This document shows positions 26,369-35,615 of a stretch of DNA of 64,000 nt, piece after piece. Where the stretch lies: contig NZ_CP033972.1 in NCBI RefSeq assembly GCF_003855095.1, forward strand, positions 2,294,001 to 2,358,000. The letters are read 5' to 3'. The stretch is from Gordonia insulae (GTDB taxonomy: Bacteria; Actinomycetota; Actinomycetes; Mycobacteriales; Mycobacteriaceae). A model generated the notes under the pieces. The model did not search any database. It saw only the letters and a program-made list of their open reading frames with translations, and was not told the origin of the DNA. Numbering within the stretch: position 1 is the first letter of the stretch; every line of letters starts with the position of its first letter. Both the position numbers and the translations under genes were made by a program.

Positions 26369-27391
26369 ATGGAAAACCCTGAGGACAAGGCCGCGCTGGC
26401 CAGATGGCTCGATGACGTCGGGGCACCCGGCGACGGAGAGAAGCCAGAGATCGAGCGCCTGACCGGCGGCTCGCAGAACGAGCTCTTTCGGATAACCCGG
26501 AGCGGGATGACCGGCGTCTTGCGCATGCCGCCCGCCGGCGCGGACGATGCGCGACTCGACGGTTTACGGCGCGAGCTACGACTGTTGGCCGCCCTCAAGG
26601 GTTCTGAGGTTCCACATGCGGAACTCATCGGCGGCGAACCGACCGGTGACGTGCTGGGGTCGCCGTTCTACATGATGCAGTCGATCGACGGGTGGAGCCC
26701 GACCGGTTCGTGGGCGGCGCCGTTCGACACCGACCTCGACGCCCGCGGTGAGCTCGCATTCGAACTGGTCGGCGGCATCGCGCAACTGTCCAAGGTCGAC
26801 TGGCAGGGCCGTGGTCTGACCGGATTCGGCCGGCCGGAGAACTTCCACGAACGCCAGGTCGACCGCTGGCTCGCATTTCTCGGCAACTACCGGTTCCGGG
26901 AACTTCCGGGTCTGGATGTCGCGGCGGATTGGTTGCGCGCCAACCGTCCCGCACGGTGGTCCCCGGGAATCATGCACGGCGACTACCAGTTCGCCAACGT
27001 CATGTTCCACAACGGCACACCGGCCAAACTCGCCGCGATCATCGACTGGGAGATGACCACCATCGGCGATCCGCTCCTCGACCTCGGCTGGGCTCTCCTC
27101 GGCTGGGACGGCGAATCGCCCAAGACCGACTTCTACGTCGATCTCGAGGGTATGCCGAAGCGCTCGGAGTTGATCGCACACTACGAGAAGATCAGTGGGC
27201 GCTCGACCGCCGACATCCACTATTACCTCGTGCTGGCCAACTGGAAGCTCGGCGTGGTCCTGGAGAAGAGTTACGCGGCACTGGTCAAAGGCGATCGCAA
27301 GGACGAGAAGATCGAGACCTTCGGACCGCTGGTGCTCGATCTGATCGCGACGGCCGCCGACCTCACGACCGAACGAACCGAAGGGGTGTGA
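26369..27391 (+). CDS. APH-fold kinase, ACAD10/11- and LvaA-like
   Basis: A 340-residue aminoglycoside-phosphotransferase-fold protein with the catalytic loop MHGDYQFAN (His203, Asp205, Asn210) and metal-binding IIDWEMTTIGDP (Asp226). N-terminal ERLTGGSQNELFRI is the nucleotide-binding start. Relatives are the kinase domain of ACAD10/11 and LvaA, which phosphorylate 4-hydroxyacyl-CoAs. The next two genes, an SDR and an ACAD11-like dehydrogenase, fit that role. Antibiotic resistance is unlikely in this context. ATG 26369 follows TGGAGG. Confidence 0.85.
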   Translation: MENPEDKAALARWLDDVGAPGDGEKPEIERLTGGSQNELFRITRSGMTGVLRMPPAGADDARLDGLRRELRLLAALKGSEVPHAELIGGEPTGDVLGSPFYMMQSIDGWSPTGSWAAPFDTDLDARGELAFELVGGIAQLSKVDWQGRGLTGFGRPENFHERQVDRWLAFLGNYRFRELPGLDVAADWLRANRPARWSPGIMHGDYQFANVMFHNGTPAKLAAIIDWEMTTIGDPLLDLGWALLGWDGESPKTDFYVDLEGMPKRSELIAHYEKISGRSTADIHYYLVLANWKLGVVLEKSYAALVKGDRKDEKIETFGPLVLDLIATAADLTTERTEGV

Positions 27392-27392
27392 C

Positions 27393-28154
27393 ATGGGTTA
27401 TGCGGACACGCTTTTCGACCTGACCGGCAAGGTTGTCGTCGTCACCGGCGGCAGCCGCGGCCTCGGACGCCAGATGGCGTTCGGCGCCGCGCATTGCGGC
27501 GCAGATGTGGTCATCGCCAGCCGCGACTTCGAATCGTGCGCCACCACTGCGAAGGAAATAGCCGACGCCACCGGTCGAAGTGTCATGCCCTTCGCAGTCC
27601 ACGTGGGCCGATGGGATCAACTCGACGGGCTCACCGATGCGGTCTACGAACGGTTCGGCCGTGCCGACGTCCTGATCAACAATGCGGGCATGTCACCTGT
27701 CTATGACTCGGCCTCCGACATCAACGAGAAGATGTTCGATGCGGTGGTGAACCTCAATCTGAAAGGTCCTTTCCGGCTGTCGATTCTGTTCGGCGAACGG
27801 ATGCAGCAGGCCGGCGGAGGGGTCATAATCAATGTCAGCTCAACCGGTTCCATTCGGCCGGCGCCCTGGATCCTTCCCTACGCGGCGGCCAAGGCCGGCC
27901 TCAACGCATTGACGGAGGGCCTGGCACTCACGCTGGGACCGACCGTACGGGTCAACACCCTGATGTCCGGACCTTTCTACACCGACGTGAGCAAGCACTG
28001 GGACCTCGAGTCGACCAAGAAGGCGACCAAGGCCCACGCCCTGCAGCGAGCCGGGGATCCACCCGAAATCATCGGCGCCGCCCTCTATCTGATGTCGGAC
28101 GCATCCAGCTACACGAGCGGCGCGACCCTCCGGGTCGACGGCGGCATTCCGTAA
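27393..28154 (+). CDS. Short-chain dehydrogenase/reductase (LvaD position)
   Basis: A 253-residue SDR with TGGSRGLGRQ, INNAG and the catalytic YAAAK. It starts 1 bp after the kinase gene. In the levulinate operon an SDR reduces the 4-oxoacyl-CoA before kinase phosphorylation, so this protein may interconvert 4-oxo- and 4-hydroxyacyl-CoA. A role on a 3-hydroxyacyl-CoA is the alternative. The IVRDRAIWN-type MFE signature is absent. Confidence 0.83.
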   Translation: MGYADTLFDLTGKVVVVTGGSRGLGRQMAFGAAHCGADVVIASRDFESCATTAKEIADATGRSVMPFAVHVGRWDQLDGLTDAVYERFGRADVLINNAGMSPVYDSASDINEKMFDAVVNLNLKGPFRLSILFGERMQQAGGGVIINVSSTGSIRPAPWILPYAAAKAGLNALTEGLALTLGPTVRVNTLMSGPFYTDVSKHWDLESTKKATKAHALQRAGDPPEIIGAALYLMSDASSYTSGATLRVDGGIP

Positions 28155-28176
28155 GACGATCAAGGAGCGCACCACC

Positions 28177-29496
28177 ATGGCATGGGATTTTTCCACCGAT
28201 CCGGATTTCCAGGAGAAGCTCGACTGGATAAGGACTTTCGTCCAGCAGGAGGTCGAGCCGCTCGACACCCTGTTCCCCGGATGTGAGTATCTGCCGCTCG
28301 ACGACGAGCGGCGCAAGATCGTCGACCCGCTCAAGCAACGCGTCCGCGATCAGGGACTGTGGGCCGCACATCTGGGCCCGGAGCTCGGCGGACAAGGCTT
28401 CGGCGCGGTCAAACTGACCCTCATCAACGAGATACTGGGCCGAACCGACTGGGGACCGATCATTTTCGGCACTCAGGCACCCGACACCGGAAATGCCGAG
28501 ATCTTGGCGCGGTTCGGGACCGAGGCCCAGCGAGACCGCTACTTGGCACCACTGTTGGCCGGGGAGGTGTTCTCCTGCTTCTCGATGACCGAACCGCAGG
28601 GCGGCGCCGACCCCGGAGTGTTCACCACACGAGCCAAACGCGACGGAGACGACTGGATCATCACCGGCAGCAAGTACTGGTCGTCGAACGCTGCGGTGGC
28701 ATCCTTCTTCATCGTCGTCGCGATCACCAATCCCGACGTCCCGGTCCACCGCGGAGCCACCACGTTCCTGGTGCCCGCGGAAAGCGAGGGCGTGGTCATC
28801 GAGGCCAGCCACCACTTGTTCGGCGCCCATCGGCATGAACCTGGGCACTCCCTGGTCCGCTACGAGCGAGTGCGGGTTCCCGCCGACGCGATGCTCGGCA
28901 CCGAGGGTGCCGGATTCGAAGTCGCACAGTCACGGCTGGCCGGCGGCCGGCTGCACCATGCGATGCGGTCGATCGGGGTTGCCCAGAAGGCCATCGACAT
29001 GATGGCCGAGCGAGCGCTGAGCCGGGAGACCAAGGGATCATCACTCGCCGACAAACAGTTGGTGCAGGCTGCGATCGCGGACTCGTACACCGAACTGATG
29101 CCGTTCCGGCTGGCCGTGCTGCATGCCGCCTGGCTCATCGACGAACATGGAGAGCATGCCGCTCGCACCGACATCGGCGCCCTGAAGGTGCTCACGCCCA
29201 AGGTGCTCCAGTCGATCACCCTGCGCGCCATTCAGATCCACGGCGGGCTCGGCGCCACCGAGCAACTACCGCTGGTCGACATGCTGATGACCGGCATAGC
29301 ATTGGGACTGGCCGACGGACCGACCGATGTCCACAAGATGAATCTCGCCAGGGGCCTGCTCAAGCGTTACAAGGCCGACGACCCGATGTGGCCGTCACAG
29401 TTCCTCGGACGCAAGATCGAGGCGGCGCGGATCAAGTACGGCGACCTGGTCGACGCGGTGCCGGCAGTGCCTGCCGGACCCCCGACCGGGCCGTGA
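28177..29496 (+). CDS. ACAD11/LvaC-like acyl-CoA dehydrogenase
   Basis: A 439-residue acyl-CoA dehydrogenase. The segments FGTQAPDTGNAEIL, SRLAGGRLHHAMR and LADGPTDVHKMNLARG are signatures of the ACAD10/11 branch. In that branch the flavoenzyme works with an APH kinase to eliminate phosphate from 4-phosphoacyl-CoA and rearrange it for beta-oxidation. In animals kinase and dehydrogenase are fused; here they are separate genes with an SDR between. ATG 28177 lies 23 bp after the SDR stop. Straight alpha,beta-desaturation remains possible. Confidence 0.85.
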   Translation: MAWDFSTDPDFQEKLDWIRTFVQQEVEPLDTLFPGCEYLPLDDERRKIVDPLKQRVRDQGLWAAHLGPELGGQGFGAVKLTLINEILGRTDWGPIIFGTQAPDTGNAEILARFGTEAQRDRYLAPLLAGEVFSCFSMTEPQGGADPGVFTTRAKRDGDDWIITGSKYWSSNAAVASFFIVVAITNPDVPVHRGATTFLVPAESEGVVIEASHHLFGAHRHEPGHSLVRYERVRVPADAMLGTEGAGFEVAQSRLAGGRLHHAMRSIGVAQKAIDMMAERALSRETKGSSLADKQLVQAAIADSYTELMPFRLAVLHAAWLIDEHGEHAARTDIGALKVLTPKVLQSITLRAIQIHGGLGATEQLPLVDMLMTGIALGLADGPTDVHKMNLARGLLKRYKADDPMWPSQFLGRKIEAARIKYGDLVDAVPAVPAGPPTGP

Positions 29497-29541
29497 CGCC
29501 GAGCGATATCCTTGAAGCTCGCAGTCGTCGGCAGGAGCAGT

Positions 29542-30159
29542 ATGAGTTCACGTGCAACCGCGGCGGTCGACCGGGCCCTGGACAAGCGGCAGCGCCAGGC
29601 CGCTGCCGATGTCGAGCGGATCCTGGTCGCCGCGGCCACCGTGATGGAACGAACCACTCCTGCCGACCCGCGGGTGTCCGACATCGTCGCCGAGGCAGGA
29701 ACCTCGAACAAGACGTTCTACCGCTACTTCACGGGAAAGGACGATCTGATCCTGGCGGTGATGGAGCGCGGCGTGGGTATCGTCGCGTCGTATCTCGATC
29801 ACCAGATGTCCAAGGAACCCGAACCTGCGGCACAGATCGACCGATGGATCAGAGGTGTCCTGGCCCAGGTCGGTGACCCGAAACTGGCGAACATGAGTCG
29901 CGCGGTGACCCGCCAGCTGAGCTTCACCGACGACTCGGGAAGGGCGGACGTCCGGGTCACCGAGCCACTGCGTGATCTGCTGTACCGTCCCATTTCCCAG
30001 CTGGTGATCGACGACCCCGTCCGCGCCACCGACACGGTGTTCACCGCTGCACTGGGAATGATGCGTAGGCAGTTGTCCCTGGACGAGCCCGCCCGCGCCG
30101 AGGACATCGACTTCTTCATCACTTTTTGCCTGAAAGGGCTCGGCACAGAACAGGCTTGA
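29542..30159 (+). CDS. TetR-family regulator of the kinase-ACAD operon
   Basis: A 205-residue regulator starting at ATG 29542 behind AGGAG. Its HTH (VSDIVAEAGTSNKTFYRYF) lies at about residues 44-63, and a helical ligand domain follows. It is embedded in the operon between the dehydrogenase and a quinone-oxidoreductase gene. It is the natural candidate to bind the CTGGAGAA-N5-TTCTCCAG operator at 26319 and so control its own operon. Confidence 0.85.
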   Translation: MSSRATAAVDRALDKRQRQAAADVERILVAAATVMERTTPADPRVSDIVAEAGTSNKTFYRYFTGKDDLILAVMERGVGIVASYLDHQMSKEPEPAAQIDRWIRGVLAQVGDPKLANMSRAVTRQLSFTDDSGRADVRVTEPLRDLLYRPISQLVIDDPVRATDTVFTAALGMMRRQLSLDEPARAEDIDFFITFCLKGLGTEQA

Positions 30160-30165
30160 TACCCG

Positions 30166-31134
30166 ATGCGAGCAGCGATCTGTCGGCAGTATGGACCGCC
30201 GGAGGTGATCGAGGTCGGCGATTTCGCCGATCCAGAACCGGCGGCCGGCGAACTTGTGGTGGCAGTGCGGTCGGCAGCAGTCAACTTTCCCGACGTACTC
30301 ACCATCGCCAACCGGTACCAGCGTTCGACGCCACTGCCTTTCGTCCCGGGAAGTGAATTCGGAGGAGTCATCGTCGAATCGAGCATCGACAGTGGTTTCG
30401 CGGCAGGGGATCGGGTCTATGGCACGGTTGCCACAGGTGCGTTCGCGGAGTATGTCACCGTTCCCGCCGCTCGGGTACAGCGTATCCCCGATGGGGTCGA
30501 CGATGACACCGCCGCCGGTTTCGCCGTCGCGTACACGACTGCATACCACGCCCTGTGTACTGCCACAGCAATCCGCAAGGGCGAGTGGGTTGTCGTACTC
30601 GGCGCCGGCGGCGGAGTGGGATCGGCCGCCATCGATCTCGCCCATCATCTCGGAGGCCGAGTGATCGCCGCAGCGTCGGGTGACAACAAGCTCACACTGT
30701 GCCGCCGGCGCGGGGCCGAGGTGGCCCTCGACTACCACACCGAAGATCTCCGGAGCCGGATCAAGGAGATCACCGGCCAGGGCGCCCATGTCATCATCGA
30801 TCCGGTCGGCGGCAGGTCATCAGAGTCGGCGTTACGCTCCCTGCGTCGTGGAGGTACATTCGTCACCGTCGGATACGCGTCCGGTGAGATACCGGCAATC
30901 CCATTGAATCTGGTACTCCTCAAGGGCATCACCATCACCGGTGTCGATGTGGGGACGATGCCTGTGCATCAGCCGATGGCCGAATCGCGGGGCCGGGCGG
31001 AGCTTCACCGGATGCTCTCCGACGGCGTACTGGCGCCATACGTCGACAGTGTCCACCCACTCGCCGAGACCACCAAGGCGCTGCGGCGCGTGGCCGACCG
31101 CCAGGCCCTCGGCAAGATCATCATCCGCCCCTGA
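30166..31134 (+). CDS. Zinc-independent quinone oxidoreductase/enoyl reductase (MDR family)
   Basis: A 322-residue medium-chain reductase. The nucleotide site GAGGGVGSAAIDLA and the N-terminal PFVPGSEFGGVI fit the NADPH:quinone oxidoreductase branch; the zinc ligands of alcohol dehydrogenases are missing. It likely reduces an enoyl-CoA or enone double bond. It starts 6 bp after the TetR stop and ends the operon, facing a convergent enoyl-CoA hydratase 25 bp away without an evident hairpin. Confidence 0.82.
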   Translation: MRAAICRQYGPPEVIEVGDFADPEPAAGELVVAVRSAAVNFPDVLTIANRYQRSTPLPFVPGSEFGGVIVESSIDSGFAAGDRVYGTVATGAFAEYVTVPAARVQRIPDGVDDDTAAGFAVAYTTAYHALCTATAIRKGEWVVVLGAGGGVGSAAIDLAHHLGGRVIAAASGDNKLTLCRRRGAEVALDYHTEDLRSRIKEITGQGAHVIIDPVGGRSSESALRSLRRGGTFVTVGYASGEIPAIPLNLVLLKGITITGVDVGTMPVHQPMAESRGRAELHRMLSDGVLAPYVDSVHPLAETTKALRRVADRQALGKIIIRP

Positions 31135-31159
31135 CGCTGCCCGCGACACAGTCAATGTT

Positions 31160-31969
31160 CTAGAGTCGGCCTTCGGTCCGCAGCGACGCGGGAACCCACC
31201 GCGGGTTGCGTCGCTCTTTGAACGCCGCGAATCCCTCGATGGCTTCAACACCGGCTTGGCTCTGCCGCATGGCTATCCGATCGAACAGGCCGAGGTAGTG
31301 GTCGAGGCTCTTCTTGATGTCGAGGCGGGCGGCGGGCGCGGTCCGACAGATCTCGGCCAGGAGCTCGGTCGCGCTGCCCATCAGCTCCTCGTGCGGAACC
31401 ACCCGCGTCACCAGACCCCAGTCGAGCGCTTCCGCGGCGCTCAGCACACGTCCGGTGAACATCAGGTCGCGAGTACGGACCGGCCCGATCGTGCGTGCCA
31501 GGATCTGCGCGTAGTAGGTGTCACTGATGCCGCGGAACAGTTCGGGCACCCGGAATGTGGCACGCTCACTCACCACGGAGACGTCGCTGCAGAGCGTGAT
31601 CATGAATCCGCCGCCCTGACAGATGCCGTTCACCGCAGCGATCACCGGTAGCGCGGTGACACGCAACGAATCGAACGGGGTGGCATCCATCCCCAGGTGC
31701 CCCATGTCCATCCAGTCATCGACACCGGTACGTCCCAGGTCGCCGCCAGGGATGAACACATCTCCGGTTCCCGTCAGGATGAGTCCGTGAATATCCGGAT
31801 CCGACTCGCAATGCGCGATGGCATATCGCAGCCCGAAGTACATGGCCGGACTCAGCGCGTTCCGGGCATCGGGGCGATCCACCGTCACCACGGCGAAGGG
31901 TCCCGCACGGTCCAGCCTGAGGAACGGCGTACCCAGCCAGTCACCCGCAGGTGGACTCGGCGATGCCAC
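31160..31969 (-). CDS. Enoyl-CoA hydratase/isomerase family protein
   Basis: A 269-residue crotonase. GTG 31969 lies 6 bp after the SDR stop, which I prefer over upstream in-frame codons inside the SDR. Oxyanion-hole segments are DVFIPGGDLG and VNGICQGGGFMITL. It hydrates an enoyl-CoA, or performs a related isomerase or C-C cleavage reaction. It is the last gene of the P450 operon transcribed from 35468. Confidence 0.83.
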   Translation of the reverse strand: MASPSPPAGDWLGTPFLRLDRAGPFAVVTVDRPDARNALSPAMYFGLRYAIAHCESDPDIHGLILTGTGDVFIPGGDLGRTGVDDWMDMGHLGMDATPFDSLRVTALPVIAAVNGICQGGGFMITLCSDVSVVSERATFRVPELFRGISDTYYAQILARTIGPVRTRDLMFTGRVLSAAEALDWGLVTRVVPHEELMGSATELLAEICRTAPAARLDIKKSLDHYLGLFDRIAMRQSQAGVEAIEGFAAFKERRNPRWVPASLRTEGRL

Positions 31970-31974
31970 GCGGG

Positions 31975-32898
31975 CTACCCGCCCAGCCGCAGACCCGAGG
32001 CGCGGGTACCGAACACGTCGACACCCATGATGGTGCCAAGTTTGTTTGCATCCCAACGCTTTCCACCGTTGGAGACAGCGCTGATGGGAGTCCAGCCCTT
32101 GAGCCACTGGATGTTCTCACCGAGCGCCTTGATCACCTGGCCGCTGACGTGACCCGCCTCCGGGCTGGCGAGCCAGGCGACGACCGGCGATCCCAGCGAC
32201 GGATCCTTGGGGTCGAACTCGTCCTCGGATCGCTCGTCCGGTTCGATGGGCGCCGCGGCGCCGGCCATCGTGGCCGACATCCGGGTGCGCCCGCCGGGGC
32301 TGATCGCGTTCACCGTGGCACCGATCGAAGCCAGTTCGAGGCTCAGCGTTTGTGTCAGTCCGACGATCGCCGCCTTGGCCGCGCTGTAGTTTGTCTGCCC
32401 GAAGTGTCCCTGAAGACCGGCACCCGAGGTGGTATTGATGATCCGGCCGTAGACCTTATCGCCTGTCTCCTTGGATTCTTCACGCCACTTGCGGGCCACG
32501 GCACGGCTGGTCAGCCAGCTACCGCGCACATGCACTCGCATCACGAGATCGAAGTCGTCGACACCCATGTTCCAGATGGCCCGATCGCGGACAATACCTG
32601 CGTTGTTGACCACGATGTCCAGCCGGCCCAACTGGGAGTATGCGCGTTCGACCAGCAGGTCGACGGACTCTTCGTCACCGACGTCACTGAAGTCCGAGAT
32701 CGCCTTGCCGCCACGGTCTTCAATGATCTGGACAACCTCGTCGGCGACCTTGCCGGTGCCCTGGCCATCGAGCGAGGTACCCAGATCGTTGACGATCACC
32801 GTGGCACCGTGTTTCGCGAGCTCCAACGCGTGACCTCGTCCGATGCCGTGCCCGGAACCGGTGACCAGCGCGACCTTGCCGTCCAGCAATCCGCTCAT
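31975..32898 (-). CDS. SDR of the multifunctional-enzyme type 2 (HSD17B4/ChsB1-like)
   Basis: A 307-residue SDR with TGSGHGIGRG, VNNAGIVRDRAIWNM and catalytic YSAAK. The N-terminal part and the VIVNDLG segment are typical of the 3-hydroxyacyl-CoA dehydrogenase domain of peroxisomal MFE-2, and of ChsB1 in steroid side-chain degradation. The C-terminal 70 residues extend beyond the SDR core. It should oxidise a 3-hydroxyacyl-CoA within the P450 operon. Confidence 0.85.
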   Translation of the reverse strand: MSGLLDGKVALVTGSGHGIGRGHALELAKHGATVIVNDLGTSLDGQGTGKVADEVVQIIEDRGGKAISDFSDVGDEESVDLLVERAYSQLGRLDIVVNNAGIVRDRAIWNMGVDDFDLVMRVHVRGSWLTSRAVARKWREESKETGDKVYGRIINTTSGAGLQGHFGQTNYSAAKAAIVGLTQTLSLELASIGATVNAISPGGRTRMSATMAGAAAPIEPDERSEDEFDPKDPSLGSPVVAWLASPEAGHVSGQVIKALGENIQWLKGWTPISAVSNGGKRWDANKLGTIMGVDVFGTRASGLRLGG

Positions 32899-32941
32899 TA
32901 GTGGTGTACTCCCTCGTGAATTGTGTGAGTGGCCGGCAGTG

Positions 32942-33382
32942 TCAGGCCGGCCGGAAGATCGTGGCAGTGAGTTCGTCTGTGATGGGCCGGAATCCGACGG
33001 TCACCGGCATTCCGACGTGGAGGTCGGTGGGTTCACAATCCTCCATGTTCGTCATCAGCCTCGGACCCTCGTCGAGTTCGACGATGGCCGCGATGTAGGG
33101 CAACCGCTCCTTGAACGGATGCAGATCGTTCACGTACACCGTCGAATATGTGTACAACGTGCCACGACCGCTGGCTTCGATGCTCGTCACGTTCTCGCTC
33201 CAACACGACGGGCAGAAGGGCCGTGGGTAGTGATGCACCTTTCCGCAGTCATCGCAGCGGGCGATGAGCAGCGTGCCGTCGTTGGCGGCATCCCAGTACG
33301 CCGTGGTCGCAGTCTCGACCGTCGGGATGTCGGCGCGCGGTTTCGCCGGAGTGTTCGGCGTCGAGTCCGTTTGTGCCGCCAT
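32942..33382 (-). CDS. DUF35/OB-fold zinc-ribbon protein
   Basis: A 146-residue protein with zinc ribbon CDDCGKVHHYPRPFCPSC and a following OB fold. Starts at ATG 33382 or GTG 33391/33388 are possible; the latter overlap the upstream hydratase. DUF35 proteins partner with Ltp2-type aldolases or with MaoC-type hydratases. No thiolase is adjacent, so a partner in trans is likely: the thiolase at 22624, or the MaoC pair at 48928, as in ChsH1-ChsH2. Confidence 0.82.
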   Translation of the reverse strand: MAAQTDSTPNTPAKPRADIPTVETATTAYWDAANDGTLLIARCDDCGKVHHYPRPFCPSCWSENVTSIEASGRGTLYTYSTVYVNDLHPFKERLPYIAAIVELDEGPRLMTNMEDCEPTDLHVGMPVTVGFRPITDELTATIFRPA

Positions 33383-33384
33383 CG

Positions 33385-34206
33385 TCACCACCCCACAAAC
33401 TCGGCGGGTCGCTTCTGAACGAAGGCCTGCACGCCCTCACGGGCATCGTGTGAGTACGACTGGATCTCCTGGGCCATCGCCTCGGTGACAAAGGAACCGG
33501 CCCGGTCGACGTCGGGCGACTCGTTGAAGAGCCGTTTGGTCAGACCGATAGCGCTGGTCGGCGCGGCAGCGAGGCGCCGAACGTACTCACCAACCGCCGC
33601 GTCGAGTTCGTCGGCGGCCACGACCTTGTTCACCAGACCGAGGCCGAACGCTTCGCTTGCCGGCAGCTTGTCTCCGAAGAAGGCCATCTCCTTGGCCTTC
33701 TGCATACCGATCCGACGTGGCAGCAGGTATGCGCCCCCGCCGTCGACCACCAACCCGCGCTTGACGAATGACTCTGCAAAGTAGGCGTTCTCGGTCGCAA
33801 CAACCAGATCCGACGCGTACGCGAGATGAGCGCCGACACCGGCGGCCGCACCCTGGACGACCGTGACCACCGGCTTGCTGCAGTCGAGCACCGATGCGAC
33901 AAGACGCTGCGCACCGCCCATGATGGTCTTCATCGGGCCGGTGGTCCGTTTCACGTTGTTGGCATGTCCGTCGGCGAGTTTCACCACATCGGCGCCGGCA
34001 CAGAACTGCTTGCCACGGCCTCGGAGCACTACGACGCGCACCTCGTGGTCGGTGCTCGCCTCGAGGAATAGTTCGATGAGGGTGTCTCGGTCAGCGGGCC
34101 GAATGGCGTTGGCCGCCTGGGGACGATTCAAATGGATCGTCAGAACGCCCTCGGTCAGCTCGCTCTGCACGGCGTCCTCGTCGACCCGCATGTCCAGCTC
34201 TGTCAT
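33385..34206 (-). CDS. Enoyl-CoA hydratase/isomerase family protein
   Basis: A 273-residue crotonase with KQFCAGADVVKL and VQGAAAGVGAHLAYASDL for the oxyanion hole, and AEAFVKRGLV-like AYFAESFVKRGLVVDGG near the active site. The start overlaps the P450 stop by 4 nt. It probably hydrates an enoyl-CoA in side-chain or ring-opened intermediate breakdown. Confidence 0.85.
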   Translation of the reverse strand: MTELDMRVDEDAVQSELTEGVLTIHLNRPQAANAIRPADRDTLIELFLEASTDHEVRVVVLRGRGKQFCAGADVVKLADGHANNVKRTTGPMKTIMGGAQRLVASVLDCSKPVVTVVQGAAAGVGAHLAYASDLVVATENAYFAESFVKRGLVVDGGGAYLLPRRIGMQKAKEMAFFGDKLPASEAFGLGLVNKVVAADELDAAVGEYVRRLAAAPTSAIGLTKRLFNESPDVDRAGSFVTEAMAQEIQSYSHDAREGVQAFVQKRPAEFVGW

Positions 34207-35468
34207 TTTGTCCCCGGGGTGTATTCAGCACGGAGATGTTTGATCCCGTTGAGGAAATTGGAGCGCAAAGGCACCGGCTCCCCGACCGAGCGGATATCCG
34301 GGTAACGCTCGAACAGCATCCGGAACGCGACGTCGAGTTCGAGCCGGGCGAGGTGGGCTCCCAGGCAGAAGTGCGCACCGGCCCCGCCGAAGGCCACATG
34401 CGGGTTGGGATCCCGAGCGATGTCGAACTCTTCGGGATTCTCGAAGATCGTGTCGTCGCGGTTGGCCGACGTGTACCACATCACGACCTTGTCGCCTTCG
34501 AACAGTTCGAGGTCGCCCAGCATCACACCGTCGCGGGTCACCGTACGCCGAAAGTGGATCACCGGAGTGGCCCAGCGCAGCATCTCCTCGATGGCCGTGC
34601 TCGCATATTCCTCATAGTCCGCCAACCAACGGTCACGCTGATCAGGATGCTGGGTCAGGACGTGCAAACCGTGGGAAATCACATTCCTGGTGGTCTCGTT
34701 GCCGGCTCCGACCAGCAAGATGAAGAACTTCGCCATCTCCTGCGGCGTCAGATTCTCATCGTCTGCCGCAACGAGTTTGGTGATCAGGTCGTCCTGCGGG
34801 TTGGCGATTCGATCTTCGGCGAGGTCGTTGAGCAACGCGATGAGTGCCTGGCTGGCGGCGGTGACGGCCTTCCCGATGCCACTCGCGGACTGGTCCGCGA
34901 TGTACTCGGCATCGGACGCACCCAGGATGATGTTCGTCGCTTCGAGGATGAACTTCTCATGCTCACGAGGGATCCCGAGCAGATTGTCGATGATGCGCAG
35001 CGGCAGCAATGACGCGAACTCTTCGACGAAGTCACACTCGCCGGTGTCGGACATCTCATCGAGGATCTCACTGACCGTCTCCTCGATCTCGTCACGCAGT
35101 CCCGAGAGATTTCGCGCCGTGAAACCGCGCGAGACGATCTTGCGCAGTCTCGCATGCTCAGGGTTGTCCATGTCGATGATCGAGCCACGGTACTCGCGCA
35201 GTTCGGCCGGCTGATCAAAGATCTGTGTTCCACCGATTCCTGACGAGAAGTCCTCCGGCCTTCGGCTGACCTCGAGGATGTCCTCGTAGGTCGTCAGAGC
35301 CCAGAATCCCTTGGGTCGCCGTCCGTCCGTTGTCGATTCAAGCGGCACGAACATCCGCGGCCGATCACGGCGCAGCGCCGCAAAGGCCGCGTCTCGTTCG
35401 GCCGGCGACTGTTGCCACCAGGAAAGCTCGTGTAACGGGGTCGACGCGATCTCGTCGGTTTCGATCAT
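34203..35468 (-). CDS. Cytochrome P450 (CYP125/CYP142-like)
   Basis: A 421-residue P450 starting at ATG 35468 behind AGAGGCGG. It has the I-helix GAGNETT (254-260), ExxR Glu295-Arg298 and the heme loop FGGAGAHFCLG with Cys368. The AGNETTRN helix and overall pattern are those of the CYP125/CYP142 group, which oxidise terminal methyl groups of steroid or isoprenoid chains. The ferredoxin at 26058 and FprB at 61043 are plausible electron donors. It leads an operon with two crotonases, a DUF35 protein and an SDR. Confidence 0.92.
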   Translation of the reverse strand: MIETDEIASTPLHELSWWQQSPAERDAAFAALRRDRPRMFVPLESTTDGRRPKGFWALTTYEDILEVSRRPEDFSSGIGGTQIFDQPAELREYRGSIIDMDNPEHARLRKIVSRGFTARNLSGLRDEIEETVSEILDEMSDTGECDFVEEFASLLPLRIIDNLLGIPREHEKFILEATNIILGASDAEYIADQSASGIGKAVTAASQALIALLNDLAEDRIANPQDDLITKLVAADDENLTPQEMAKFFILLVGAGNETTRNVISHGLHVLTQHPDQRDRWLADYEEYASTAIEEMLRWATPVIHFRRTVTRDGVMLGDLELFEGDKVVMWYTSANRDDTIFENPEEFDIARDPNPHVAFGGAGAHFCLGAHLARLELDVAFRMLFERYPDIRSVGEPVPLRSNFLNGIKHLRAEYTPGTK

Positions 35469-35499
35469 GTGCACCGCCTCTGATAGATATGCTGGACCC

Positions 35500-35528
35500 A
35501 TTCTGGCATTGGTGTCACTATTTGGCAA
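35500..35528 (-). promoter_or_regulatory. P450 promoter with internal operator
   Basis: On the minus strand TTGCCA (35528-35523), a 17-bp spacer and CAGAAT (35505-35500) form a promoter 32 bp before the P450 ATG. The motif TGGCA-TTGG-TGTCA (35504-35517) fills the spacer. The same TTGCC-17-CAGAAT layout recurs at 46608-46636. A further near-palindrome, TGGCA-CGC-TGTCA, lies at 35560-35572 before the divergent gene. Confidence 0.65.
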
Positions 35529-35615
35529 CCACGCTGAACTGCATCTTTGTTGCTTCGGATGGCACGCTGTCAGAACATAACTGGCTCAAACGTCACTTGT
35601 AGTCGAGGAGGAACG

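Noticed and set aside
26369..27391. Aminoglycoside phosphotransferase resistance gene
   Set aside because: The APH fold is present, but the neighbours and sequence type match kinases of hydroxyacyl-CoA metabolism, not resistance enzymes.
35469..35528. TTG start at 35528 for the P450, adding 20 residues
   Set aside because: These bases contain the -35, operator and -10. ATG 35468 has its own ribosome site and fits P450 length.
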